DNA of 64,000 bases, taken from positions 1 through 64,000 of the forward strand of contig NZ_CCMG01000015.1 of assembly GCF_000751075.1 (NCBI RefSeq), read 5' to 3'. Below the pieces are notes generated by a model, which saw nothing but the letters and a program-made list of their open reading frames with translations, was not told the DNA's origin and made no database searches. Source of the DNA: Rickettsia tamurae (GTDB taxonomy: Bacteria > Pseudomonadota > Alphaproteobacteria > Rickettsiales > Rickettsiaceae). Position numbers and translations under genes: made by a program. Positions 1 through 7,480 of this stretch are shown piece by piece; position 1 is the stretch's first letter, and each line of letters opens with the position of its first letter.

Positions 1-112
1 TTGCGAGCAGCCGTAGGCTGCATGGCAATCCATAAAAATAATAAAAATTCTGTAAATCAGAATTTTTAACTGGATTGCTTCGTCAAAACTTACAGTTTTT
101 CCTCGCAATGAC
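1..112. repeat. R1 palindromic repeat, truncated by the window edge
   Basis: The segment starts inside a cattgcgag arm and ends with the complementary ctcgcaatg arm near 102-110. Inside lie a small gcagcc/ggctgc hairpin and an aaattctg/cagaattt core (core type ii). Related copies occur at 5814, 26074, 29790, 45403, 49091, 50536, 51461 and 63933. Confidence 0.75.
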
Positions 113-203
113 AGAAAAACGGTCCCTACTCAACACCTAAGAAACATAGCTAATTAACAATCCCTTCTAAAATAATTAATAATTTATAAATTTAGGAAAA
201 TTA

Positions 204-842
204 ATGAGAAAACAAAAAATACCTACTTTACTTACATCAGATTTAAGTCAATATAAAACTCCAAGTCTAGATTCCCCCGATTCAGAGAGAGAAATGAAAT
301 ATGCATCGGTAAAGAGCGATATAGATGAGTTAGGAGAATTGTTTAAAGATAAGATAAAAGACGGTATAGCAATTTTTAATAGTACATTAAAGGTATGTAT
401 TGAAAATAATTCCACTGCCTTATTACACGAAGCGGCTGAACATGGTAAAAAAGAGTTAGTGGTAGCAATCTTAAAAGTAAATCGGGATTCTATAGATTCT
501 ACGACTCCTCAGGGTCTATCGTTTTATTACATTCGGCAATTGCAGGGGTTAATAATAAAGATGTTATTGAAATTCTATTACAGGCAAAACCTACTTTAGT
601 AACACAATAAAGATGCTTCAGGTCTTACTCCATTAGATTATTCTACATATTATGGAAGTAGGGTAGAGATAGTAGAAATATTACAAGCTTACACTCGAGA
701 TGTTAAAGATCGAATTCCTATAGAATCATCAAAATACAATATAACACCGTGTAATAATTTGGAAGAAGATATGCACAAATATTTAGAAGATGATATGTCT
801 ATAATCGGAAAAAATAAGCATACAATAATGGAACTTGTATAA
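204..842 (+). pseudogene. Ankyrin-repeat protein pseudogene
   Basis: The frame opens at ATG 204 and contains an ankyrin-like helix pair (ALLHEAAEHGKKELVVAI). The original frame runs to a stop at 599. Near 520 the homologous reading moves to another frame, which reads LLHSAIAGVNNKDVIEILL and stops at TAA 606-608. A third frame (609-842) reads KDASGLTPLDYSTYYGSRVE, again ankyrin-like, and ends at TAA 840-842. Taken together these give one protein of about 210 residues broken by at least two frameshifts. Rickettsiae carry many ankyrin genes, often decayed, whose products are thought to bind host or bacterial proteins; no specific role can be assigned here. Confidence 0.65.
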
Positions 843-978
843 AAAATTTGTAAATTATTGGACAAGCATCTTCCTTGTAAATTTAAAATAGAGTATTAGA
901 TTTGTAAGGAAGGGAGAGTTCTTTAATAAAAAGCAGTGAGTATGTAAAACTTACCGATCAAATTTAAAGATTAAAAAA

Positions 979-1332
979 TTATAATTCAGTAGTAGGGATA
1001 TACTTGATATTTCCATCTTCTCCTATCAATGGGTAATACTCTGTTTGAGGGTTATAAGCATCATAGCTAATTGATGTTTGTGATGATAGTTTTTGTGCTA
1101 ATATTGTCAATTTTTTTTCATATAACTCAAAAGATTTTTCTAAATCCTCTTTTGTAATCTTTACAGTTTTAGCTTCATTTGTATTTACTTTGAGTGTTTC
1201 AATATTTTCTGTTGAGTTATATTTTATTAAAGTTACTTTTTCTTTTTTTGGGAAGAAAAAATATGCTTTTATTTTTACCAATGCTGTTTTTATTTTTATT
1301 GGAACACTTAGAACAAGTTTATATAATAACAT
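979..1332 (-). CDS. Hypothetical protein, 117 aa
   Basis: The ATG is at 1330-1332 with an AAGG-type ribosome site a few bases upstream (ggtattagatg context). The N-terminus is hydrophobic and basic (about residues 1-28), followed by KKEK and a charged, probably helical middle (EDLEKSFELYEKKL). The C-terminus is rich in Tyr/Pro (AYNPQTEYYPLIGEDGNIKY). I do not recognise a family. The gene stands alone between the ankyrin pseudogene and lptE, both on the other strand. It could be a small rickettsia-specific membrane-associated protein; its length and sensible composition argue for a real gene, but the support is modest. Confidence 0.5.
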   Translation of the reverse strand: MLLYKLVLSVPIKIKTALVKIKAYFFFPKKEKVTLIKYNSTENIETLKVNTNEAKTVKITKEDLEKSFELYEKKLTILAQKLSSQTSISYDAYNPQTEYYPLIGEDGNIKYIPTTEL

Positions 1333-1511
1333 CTAATACCTTAAAATTATTTTGAAGCGGCAATATATAAGTCTTATTTATAAATGTCAATATAAATTAA
1401 CATATAATTACTATAAGTATTAACAAATGCTAATTATTATAATTTTCTTTCACAAAATCGAAATAAACTGTTATTAATATAAAAAACCAATCTTAATCTA
1501 TATATGTATAT

Positions 1512-1979
1512 ATGCGTTCTTTATTAATTATATTCTTTCTAATGAGCAGTTGTAATTTAAAACCGGTATATAGTGAAAAATACAGTAGAAATAATGATTT
1601 AGAAGCTATTGAAGTTGAACCGATTAGAACAATTGAAGGAGCTGAGTTTTATCATCGTTTAACTAATATTTTACCTCAGAAAGCAAAAGCAAAATACCTG
1701 CTTAAAGCAGAGCTTACCGCAACAACTATGCCTGCTACTATTGAAAAAAACTCCAATGTTTTAAGGGAATATATTAATCAATTAGTTAGGTATAAATTAA
1801 TTGATATAGAAAGCCAAAAGGTTTTAATTGAAGAGAAGTTTTACCAAAACACGTCATATAATGCTATTTTTACACCATATGCAACAAATGTTGAAAGAGA
1901 TGAAACAGGAATAGACTTGGCATATCAAGCAGCAGAAGAAATTCGTAGCAGATTAATTTTATATTTTACACGGAAATAG
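1512..1979 (+). CDS. lptE: LPS-assembly lipoprotein LptE
   Basis: LptE plugs the LptD barrel in the outer membrane and helps deliver lipopolysaccharide to the cell surface. The 155-residue product begins with a lipoprotein signal peptide whose lipobox is LMSSC (Cys14), followed by NLKPVYSEK, matching the G-[FY]-[KR]-P-[LV]-Y start of alphaproteobacterial LptE. The rest is a compact alpha/beta domain. It lies 7 bp before holA, the lptE-holA order commonly seen in alphaproteobacteria, which strongly supports the call. The two genes are probably co-transcribed. The sequence is diverged, so the name rests on the lipobox, the start motif, length and context together. Confidence 0.85.
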   Translation: MRSLLIIFFLMSSCNLKPVYSEKYSRNNDLEAIEVEPIRTIEGAEFYHRLTNILPQKAKAKYLLKAELTATTMPATIEKNSNVLREYINQLVRYKLIDIESQKVLIEEKFYQNTSYNAIFTPYATNVERDETGIDLAYQAAEEIRSRLILYFTRK

Positions 1980-1986
1980 TTAAGCT

Positions 1987-2961
1987 ATGAAATTTTATTT
2001 TTCACAAATAGGTAGATTATTTGAACTAATAACAGCCGGAAAGATTAGAGCTCTTTTACTATATGGTCCTGATAAAGGTTATATAGAAAAAATTTGTAAG
2101 CATTTAGTAAAAAGCTTAAATATGCTACAAACTTCTATAGAATACGCAGATCTTAATATTTCATCTTTAGAAATATTACTTAATTCGTCTAATTTTTTTG
2201 GTCAAAAAGAATTAATTAAAATTAGATCGGTTGGGAATTCAATCGATAAGAATTTAAAAACAATTCTAAGCAGTGATTATATAAATTTTCCTGTGTTTAT
2301 CGGTGAGGAAATTACTTCAAGTGGGAGCTTTAAAAAGTTTTTTGAAACGGAAGAATATTTAGCGGCAGTTGCTTGTTATCATGACGATGAAGCAAAAATT
2401 GAACGAATTATTTTAGGTAAAGTAGAAAAAACTAATAAAATTATAAGTAAAGAAGCTATCACTTATTTAAAAGCTCATTTAAAAGGTGATCATGATTTAA
2501 TTTGTAGCGAAATAAATAAATTAATATATTTTGTTCATGATAAACGCGAAATTACTTTAAACGATGTTCTAGAAGTTATAAGTAGCGAAATTACGGCAAA
2601 CGGCAGTGATTTAGCAATGTATTTTTCAAAAAAAGATTATAGTAATTTTCTGCAAGAGCTGGAAATATTAAAAAAACAAAATATCAATGAAGTTTTAATT
2701 ATTAGAGCATTAATAAGGCATTATTTAAATTTATATATAGTTTTGTCGAAAGTAAAAAACGGTGAGCGTTTGGAACTCGCAATAAAATCATTATCCCCAC
2801 CGATTTTCTATCAGTATATTAATGATTTTACGAAAATAGCAGGTAGTCTTAGCCTAACCGAATGTCTAAAGACTTTAAAACTGCTACAACAGGCAGAAGT
2901 GGATTATAAGTTAAATCCTGCTAGTTTCGATTTATTCCAAAATATACTCCAAAGTAAATGA
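1987..2961 (+). CDS. holA: DNA polymerase III subunit delta
   Basis: HolA is the clamp-loader subunit that opens the beta sliding clamp during replication. The 324-residue product has the family layout: an N-terminal AAA+-like domain with LLYGPDKGYIEKICKHL near residues 24-40 (a degenerate nucleotide-site region, as usual for delta), a lid domain, and a helical C-terminal collar domain with LIIRALIRHYLNLYIVLSKV. Length is close to the usual 320-345. It follows lptE by 7 bp. An RPE-A repeat starts at or just before its stop codon, so the extreme C-terminus (QNILQSK) may have been trimmed or altered by that insertion. Confidence 0.9.
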   Translation: MKFYFSQIGRLFELITAGKIRALLLYGPDKGYIEKICKHLVKSLNMLQTSIEYADLNISSLEILLNSSNFFGQKELIKIRSVGNSIDKNLKTILSSDYINFPVFIGEEITSSGSFKKFFETEEYLAAVACYHDDEAKIERIILGKVEKTNKIISKEAITYLKAHLKGDHDLICSEINKLIYFVHDKREITLNDVLEVISSEITANGSDLAMYFSKKDYSNFLQELEILKKQNINEVLIIRALIRHYLNLYIVLSKVKNGERLELAIKSLSPPIFYQYINDFTKIAGSLSLTECLKTLKLLQQAEVDYKLNPASFDLFQNILQSK

Positions 2962-3091
2962 AGAGTAGACGAAGTTTAATTTGGAAAAGAGCAAGGAGAC
3001 CATAAGGCGAGGAGCGTATACTTAAATACGAGAGCATTGTAGCTCTTATAAGACGACGTAGCCAATTTTTCAAATTAAACGAGTATACATT
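2956..3091. repeat. RPE-A palindromic element between holA and coq7
   Basis: The element is bounded by inverted arms gtttaatttgg (2974-2984) and caaattaaac (3071-3080). The inner part (gagcaagga...) matches the reverse complement of the element at about 4190-4335, so these are two copies of one family. It occupies the whole holA-coq7 gap and touches both genes. Confidence 0.75.
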
Positions 3092-3631
3092 ATGCCTAGA
3101 CCTGATTTTTCTGACCCTGACAAACAAATTCACGAGATAATTAGAGTTAATCATGCTGGAGAGTATGGTGCAAAAAGAATTTATCAAGGGCAGCTAAAAT
3201 ATATCAAATCTCAAAATGATCATATATTGATTAAAGAAATGCTTGATCACGAAGAGGTCCATTTAAATTATTTTGAAAAAAAATTACTAGAAAAAGAAGT
3301 AAGACCCACGTTTTTATTATTTTTTTGGCATCATTACGGATTTTTACTTGGTGCTTTATCTTCCTTGATGGGAATAAAAACGGCGATGCTTGTTACCGAG
3401 AGTGTAGAAGAAGTAATAGAAAAACATTATGAACAGCAAATAAATTATTTAGAAAATAAAAATGTTGAGCCGGAATTATTAAATAATATTATTAAATTTC
3501 GACTTGATGAAATTGAACATAAAAATATTGCTATAATGAATGATAGTACTGAGGCAATATTTGCAGAAATAACTAGTAAAATAGTGAAGATAATTTGTCG
3601 TATCTCTATAATTTTAAGTAAGAAAATTTAG
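3092..3631 (+). CDS. coq7: Demethoxyubiquinone hydroxylase (Coq7 family)
   Basis: Coq7 is a di-iron monooxygenase that hydroxylates 2-polyprenyl-3-methyl-6-methoxy-benzoquinol in ubiquinone synthesis, at the inner membrane. The ligand set expected for the family is visible: Glu24 in NHAGEYGA, Glu54 and His57 in HEEVH, Glu106 in SVEEVIEKHYEQQ, and Glu140 and His143 in DEIEHK. A hydrophobic stretch at 74-100 is the membrane-binding region. The length of 179 aa is usual. The start at 3092 is the ATG just before the conserved region. It lies 1 bp beyond an RPE-A repeat, so there is no normal ribosome site upstream; translation may depend on the repeat sequence. Confidence 0.92.
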   Translation: MPRPDFSDPDKQIHEIIRVNHAGEYGAKRIYQGQLKYIKSQNDHILIKEMLDHEEVHLNYFEKKLLEKEVRPTFLLFFWHHYGFLLGALSSLMGIKTAMLVTESVEEVIEKHYEQQINYLENKNVEPELLNNIIKFRLDEIEHKNIAIMNDSTEAIFAEITSKIVKIICRISIILSKKI

Positions 3632-3883
3632 AGTTAACAGCTTAATTAGTTGAAAAATCTAGAAATATTTTACTTCTAAGATATTAAGAAGATAATAAAA
3701 AAACATTAAATATTATTAGAAACGGTGATGAAAAGAAAAATTTTTTTTAATTTTTTCTTTATTTTTTGTATTTGTATTTTTTAGAATTAATAAATCTTTA
3801 TTTTTATCAAACATAGTTAATACTATTCGCAATTCCTTTATTTAATTTATGCCTAAACTTAATCTAGAATTAATAAATAAAGG

Positions 3884-4020
3884 TGCCAGGGGTTAAGCTC
3901 CGTTGCTGTAAGACAACAACCTCCATTATACTTCATGATTTTACTCACTTATAATAATAGACCCCTGGCATAACTTAATATTAAGTTTTGACAGATTGGT
4001 CTTGCAACAATGGAGCTTAA
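3884..4020 (+). ncRNA. Candidate structured RNA between coq7 and coxC
   Basis: A 22-position arm at 3893-3914 pairs with 3999-4020, with one mismatch and two G-U pairs. A perfect 10-bp helix also forms between 3884-3893 (tgccaggggt) and 3961-3970 (acccctggca). The helices interleave (5' arm, 5' arm, 3' arm, 3' arm), so they form either a pseudoknot or two alternative folds. A further alternative pairs ctccatt (3921-3927) with aatggag (4009-4015). No ORF explains the segment. The length would suit a small RNA such as 6S-type, but I could not match a known consensus; a palindromic repeat is the other possibility. The strand is a guess based on the flanking genes. Confidence 0.4.
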
Positions 4021-4189
4021 ATATTATTAGCGGTCTATATATTAGTTGAATAATATAAAAAGTCAAGAGATTTTAGTTGTCATTAATAATAAATAATGTA
4101 ATTCTAAGTTACGAGGTATATTTTCTATATAATCTGCTTCTAGAATTTGCTTTTACATCAATAATAATTTATATTTATTTATATACTAA

Positions 4190-4335
4190 GATAGAACTTG
4201 AAAAATTGACTATCTCGTCTTTGTAAGACCTTGGACGCTCACATATTACTATACGTTCTGCTCCTTGGCTTACAGACTCCTTGCTCTTTTCCAAGTTGAT
4301 CTTCGTATATCTACTCGAAGTATAATTAGAAAATG
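4190..4335. repeat. RPE-A palindromic element upstream of coxC
   Basis: In reverse complement it reads aacttggaaaagagcaagga ... caatttttcaagttctatc, parallel to the copy at 2956-3091 (tttggaaaagagcaagga ... caatttttcaaatt). It ends about 12 bp before the coxC start. Read on the minus strand it stays open for about 50 codons, as coding-tolerant RPEs do. Confidence 0.7.
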
Positions 4336-4347
4336 ATAAAATAAAAT

Positions 4348-5184
4348 ATGAATCCAAATTCACATCCTATTACTAAATCGCACTTATTCCATATAGTAGA
4401 TCCAAGCCCTTGGCCCGTCCTAACATCTTTTGCTTTACTTCTTTTGGTTATAGGCGGCGTCTCGTTCATGCATGGCTATAAATTTAATATATATATTTTA
4501 TCTGCAGGAGTTATTTCAGTAGGTTACTGTTTATATTCTTGGTGGAAAGATGTAGTGAAAGAAGGAATAGTCGAACATCAGCATACTAGTCCTGTTAGAA
4601 AAGGTTTACAAATAGGTATGGCGTTATTTATCTTAACGGAAATAGTATTTTTTGGCGTATTTTTTGCTTCTTTTTTTAAATCAAGTCTATCACCCGTAGG
4701 TCTTTTAGACGGTGTATGGGTTGTAAAGCAGGGAATTTGGCCTCCACCTACAATTAAAACTTTTGATCCGTTTGATATTCCCTTTATCAATACTTTAATA
4801 TTACTCTTATCAGGCACTACCGTTACTTGGGCTCACTACGCCTTAGAAGAAAAAAATCAAAAAGATTGCGTAACTGCACTTGCTCTTACCATATTGCTTG
4901 GAATATTTTTTACAACTATGCAAGCATATGAATATTATCATGCGGCGTTTAAATTTACAGATGGTATATATGCTTCTAATTTTTATTTAGCAACGGGTTT
5001 TCATGGAGCTCATGTAATTATAGGTACTATATTTCTAATAGTTTGCTACTTTAGAGCAAAAAGAGGAGATTTTACTACAGAAGGTAATGGACATTTAGGG
5101 TTTGAATTTGCTGCATGGTACTGGCATTTTGTGGACGTGGTTTGGTTATTTTTATTTACGTTTGTTTATATATTTGGAAGTTAA
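4348..5184 (+). CDS. ctaE: Cytochrome c oxidase subunit III
   Basis: Subunit III of the aa3-type terminal oxidase stabilises the catalytic core and may supply a proton and oxygen path. The 278-residue protein has seven predicted membrane segments. Family landmarks are HLVDP-like HIVDPSPWPVL at residues 11-21, the segment LTEIVFFGVFFASFF with its buried Glu, YALEEKNQ, ATGFHGAHVIIG, and the C-terminal FEFAAWYWHFVDVVWLFLF. The length is normal. An RPE-A repeat lies directly upstream and supplies most of the 5' leader. The other oxidase subunits are not in this window. Confidence 0.95.
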   Translation: MNPNSHPITKSHLFHIVDPSPWPVLTSFALLLLVIGGVSFMHGYKFNIYILSAGVISVGYCLYSWWKDVVKEGIVEHQHTSPVRKGLQIGMALFILTEIVFFGVFFASFFKSSLSPVGLLDGVWVVKQGIWPPPTIKTFDPFDIPFINTLILLLSGTTVTWAHYALEEKNQKDCVTALALTILLGIFFTTMQAYEYYHAAFKFTDGIYASNFYLATGFHGAHVIIGTIFLIVCYFRAKRGDFTTEGNGHLGFEFAAWYWHFVDVVWLFLFTFVYIFGS

Positions 5185-5339
5185 ATTATACTATATGTGA
5201 TTATAATGTTACTTAAAATAAGTGTTTTTAAAATATTTTTGCATATTAATTAAAATTGCATATATTTAGGAGTTGATTTATATATAAATAAATTATACAT
5301 TACTTTTTAAATGCTAATTATTTTATTGAGGTAAAACAT

Positions 5340-5699
5340 ATGAACTTTCCTATTCGTAAATTAAACGAAGAATTAATCGATTATAATCTATCATTACGCA
5401 TATTATTTACTATTCTAAGTGTGGCTATTATTATGGTAGCTTTTGATAGTTTAGGTAGTGATGCCGGCGATCCTGTGGGTGAGGCATTATGTAAGTTAAT
5501 TAAAGTATTCAGAGGCAATACTGCAAAAGGTATAGCTGTTATCGGTATAATTGTTCTGGGAATTCAAACATTAAGAGGAAAATTGCAGTGGGAAGTAGCT
5601 TTAGTGGTAGTTGCTGCAATCATTATATTATTTAAAGCTCCAGATATTGTTAATATAATATCAAGTGATGTTAATAGCTCAAAGTGTGGTGTTTCCTAA
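5340..5699 (+). CDS. virB2: TrbC/VirB2-family pilin-like protein (Rickettsiales vir homolog)
   Basis: VirB2 proteins are the pilin subunits of type IV secretion systems. The 119-residue product has two long hydrophobic segments (about residues 20-38 and 60-108). The typical VirB2 arrangement is visible: a polar segment with a Cys (GEALCKLIKVFRGNTAKG), a first helix ending in GIIVLGIQTLRGK, and a second helix after LQWEVALVVV with AAIIILFKAPDIVNII. A GAGG ribosome site lies about 10 bp before ATG 5340. It is a single gene with its own terminator and no other vir gene nearby, consistent with the scattered vir loci of rickettsiae. The signal-peptide region is not typical of a pilin precursor, so processing is uncertain. 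Confidence 0.8.
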   Translation: MNFPIRKLNEELIDYNLSLRILFTILSVAIIMVAFDSLGSDAGDPVGEALCKLIKVFRGNTAKGIAVIGIIVLGIQTLRGKLQWEVALVVVAAIIILFKAPDIVNIISSDVNSSKCGVS

Positions 5700-5727
5700 T
5701 ACACATAAAAATTATTATATCTTTAGT

Positions 5728-5769
5728 AATACCCATAAGTTTCGGCTTATGGGTATTTTTATTTTTTTG
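5728..5769 (+). terminator. Rho-independent terminator after virB2
   Basis: A perfect 12-bp stem (5728-5739 with 5746-5757; aatacccataag/cttatgggtatt) with a 6-nt loop is followed by a T-rich run to about 5768. It lies 29 bp after the virB2 stop. Confidence 0.85.
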
Positions 5770-5813
5770 TATATCATTCATGAGAAAAGACGGGGGCGGC
5801 GTGGATACCGAGT

Positions 5814-5917
5814 CGTCATTGCGAGCAACCGTAGGCTGCGTGGCAATCTCATGAAATAATAACACACTCCTGAGATTGCGTACGTACAATTACTTACGTA
5901 ATTTCCTCGCAATGACG
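5814..5917. repeat. R1 palindromic repeat (core type i)
   Basis: The outer arms are cattgcgag and ctcgcaatg. The inner arms gcaatctca/tgagattgc flank an AT-rich core, and a gcaacc-gta-ggctgc mini-hairpin lies near the left end. It sits between convergent virB2 and the zinc-ribbon gene. Confidence 0.85.
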
Positions 5918-5941
5918 GATAAATCGATCCACGAACCGTCT

Positions 5942-6577
5942 TCACTTAAATAAAAGCCCTAATCTATTACCTATAGCAATATTAATATATTTTGCCGTAA
6001 CAGGGATCCCCTCAATATTCATTTCTAGATATATTGCTTGTTTTGCAGGGATTTTTGCTTGTAGTTTTGTAATTGATACATATTCATCTAAAGCTTGATT
6101 ATTAGTATCCATTACTCTAACTTTGATTATAGGATCAGAAATTAAATAATCAGACTGATTAGATAATTTATAAAATACCTTCATACCGCCTATATGACGA
6201 GATTTTCCTAAATTAATTTCCTCTATCTTTAATTGATCATATTTACCTAAGAATTTAAAACTATCTATTAGTAATATCACTAAACAAAAAATTATAAAGC
6301 TAGTCCATAATATTGGAAATATATTATATTTTTTCTTAGGAGGAATATACGGTAAAATAACCGGCACATTAGCATTATAATGATTTTTAATAGGAGTTTT
6401 AATAGTTTCCGTGTTTACTTTATCTTTAAAGTCATTTAATTTACTAGTGTTATAGTCTAATTTTTGATACCACAAATGGCTACATTTGGAACATTTTACT
6501 CGTCGTCCGTTAATACCTATTTGATTGCTTGTAACAATAAATCTTGTTTGGCAATTTGGGCAAGAAGTAATATACAT
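5942..6577 (-). CDS. Zinc-ribbon membrane protein (MJ0042 finger / DUF3426 type)
   Basis: The N-terminus carries the MJ0042-type zinc ribbon: CPNC at residues 6-9 and CSKC at 29-32, with TRFIV between and HLWYQ after. A polar linker leads to one membrane segment ([20 protein letters not shown], about residues 87-106). The remaining C-terminal domain of about 105 residues is beta-rich, as in DUF3426 proteins. This is a common alphaproteobacterial architecture: cytoplasmic ribbon, one TM helix, periplasmic domain. Function is unknown. ATG 6575-6577 is the only sensible start because the first cysteine is only five residues in. It is divergent from dapD. Confidence 0.85.
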   Translation of the reverse strand: MYITSCPNCQTRFIVTSNQIGINGRRVKCSKCSHLWYQKLDYNTSKLNDFKDKVNTETIKTPIKNHYNANVPVILPYIPPKKKYNIFPILWTSFIIFCLVILLIDSFKFLGKYDQLKIEEINLGKSRHIGGMKVFYKLSNQSDYLISDPIIKVRVMDTNNQALDEYVSITKLQAKIPAKQAIYLEMNIEGIPVTAKYINIAIGNRLGLLFK

Positions 6578-6652
6578 AGTTAATTATAATTATTATGTTT
6601 GACTTTATGATAATCTCATTTATCATTTTTGGCAATAAAACAGTTAAAAGAT

Positions 6653-7480
6653 ATGTCCTCTCTTATTAAAGAAATTGAAGAAGCTTGGCAAATTAAGGAC
6701 AAACTTCTTCAAGATTCTTCAAAGCTTATAACATTAAAGAAAACTCTTAATGATATTATAGAAGGCTTAAATCAAGGTACAATTCGTGTTTGTGAAAAGC
6801 AAGAAAATGATTGGCAAGTTAATGAATGGGTAAAGAAAGCTATATTGCTATATTTTATCACTACGGAATCGCAGCTTTATAATAACAATTATAATAGTTG
6901 GTATGATAAGGTTGCCCCTAAATTTTCTGCAGATATCGATAAAAATACATTCAAAGAAGCTGCTATACGCAACGTTCCCGGAGCTGTTGTTAGAACCGGT
7001 ACTTATATAGCTAAAAATGTTGTAATTATGCCTTCTTTCATTAATATAGGTGCTTATATAGATGAGGGAACAATGATTGATACATGGGCTACTATTGGCT
7101 CATGTGCTCAAATCGGCAAGAATTGCCATATTTCAGGCGGCACGGGAATAGGCGGGGTACTTGAACCGCTGCAAGCAAAGCCCGTTATCATTGAAGATAA
7201 TTGTTTTATCGGTGCAAGATCGGAAATAGCAGAAGGTGTAATAGTAGAGGAAGGAGCAGTAATTAGTATGGGGGTGTTTATCGGTAGCTCTACAAAAATA
7301 GTATATAGAGATACAGGTGAAATTATTTACGGCAGAATTCCGGCTTATTCTGTTGTAGTTCCAGGAGTATTACCTGCTAAGGAAGCCGGCAAGCCTGGAC
7401 TTTATTGCGTAGTTATCGTAAAACAAGTCGATAAAACTACTAGAGCTAAAGTAAGCATAAATGATCTATTAAGAATGTAG
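6653..7480 (+). CDS. dapD: 2,3,4,5-tetrahydropyridine-2,6-dicarboxylate N-succinyltransferase
   Basis: DapD transfers succinyl from succinyl-CoA to tetrahydrodipicolinate, a step to meso-diaminopimelate for peptidoglycan. The protein has an N-terminal helical domain, then a left-handed beta-helix of hexapeptide repeats ([33 protein letters not shown]...[11 protein letters not shown] split over about residues 115-185) and the C-terminal KPGLYC segment. I chose ATG 6653 ([12 protein letters not shown]), giving 275 residues against the usual 274. A TTG eight codons upstream (6629) is in frame but would make an atypical N-terminus. The 3' end overlaps the convergent P-loop/TPR pseudogene by 12 bp. 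Confidence 0.93.
   Translation: MSSLIKEIEEAWQIKDKLLQDSSKLITLKKTLNDIIEGLNQGTIRVCEKQENDWQVNEWVKKAILLYFITTESQLYNNNYNSWYDKVAPKFSADIDKNTFKEAAIRNVPGAVVRTGTYIAKNVVIMPSFINIGAYIDEGTMIDTWATIGSCAQIGKNCHISGGTGIGGVLEPLQAKPVIIEDNCFIGARSEIAEGVIVEEGAVISMGVFIGSSTKIVYRDTGEIIYGRIPAYSVVVPGVLPAKEAGKPGLYCVVIVKQVDKTTRAKVSINDLLRM

Larger units (their letters stand above)
3632..4347. other. 716-bp intergenic region coq7-coxC
   Basis: No convincing gene is present. Its first third is plain AT-rich sequence with a weak A/T hairpin near 3732-3762. The middle holds the candidate structured RNA (3884-4020), and the last 150 bp is an RPE-A element (about 4190-4335). The minus-strand frame at 4175-4363 is only a reading of that element. 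Confidence 0.6.

Noticed and set aside
3632-4347. tmRNA or RNase P RNA in the coq7-coxC gap
   Set aside because: No tag-peptide reading frame, tRNA-like acceptor or RNase P consensus blocks were found; only unspecific structure is supported.
4175-4363. 62-codon minus-strand ORF before coxC
   Set aside because: It is a read-through of an RPE-A element that also occurs before coq7; there is no independent sign of translation.
5665-5889. Short ORFs on both strands after virB2
   Set aside because: They consist of the virB2 terminator and an R1 repeat.
6629-6652. TTG start for dapD at 6629
   Set aside because: It adds eight residues absent from typical DapD; ATG 6653 gives the normal length.
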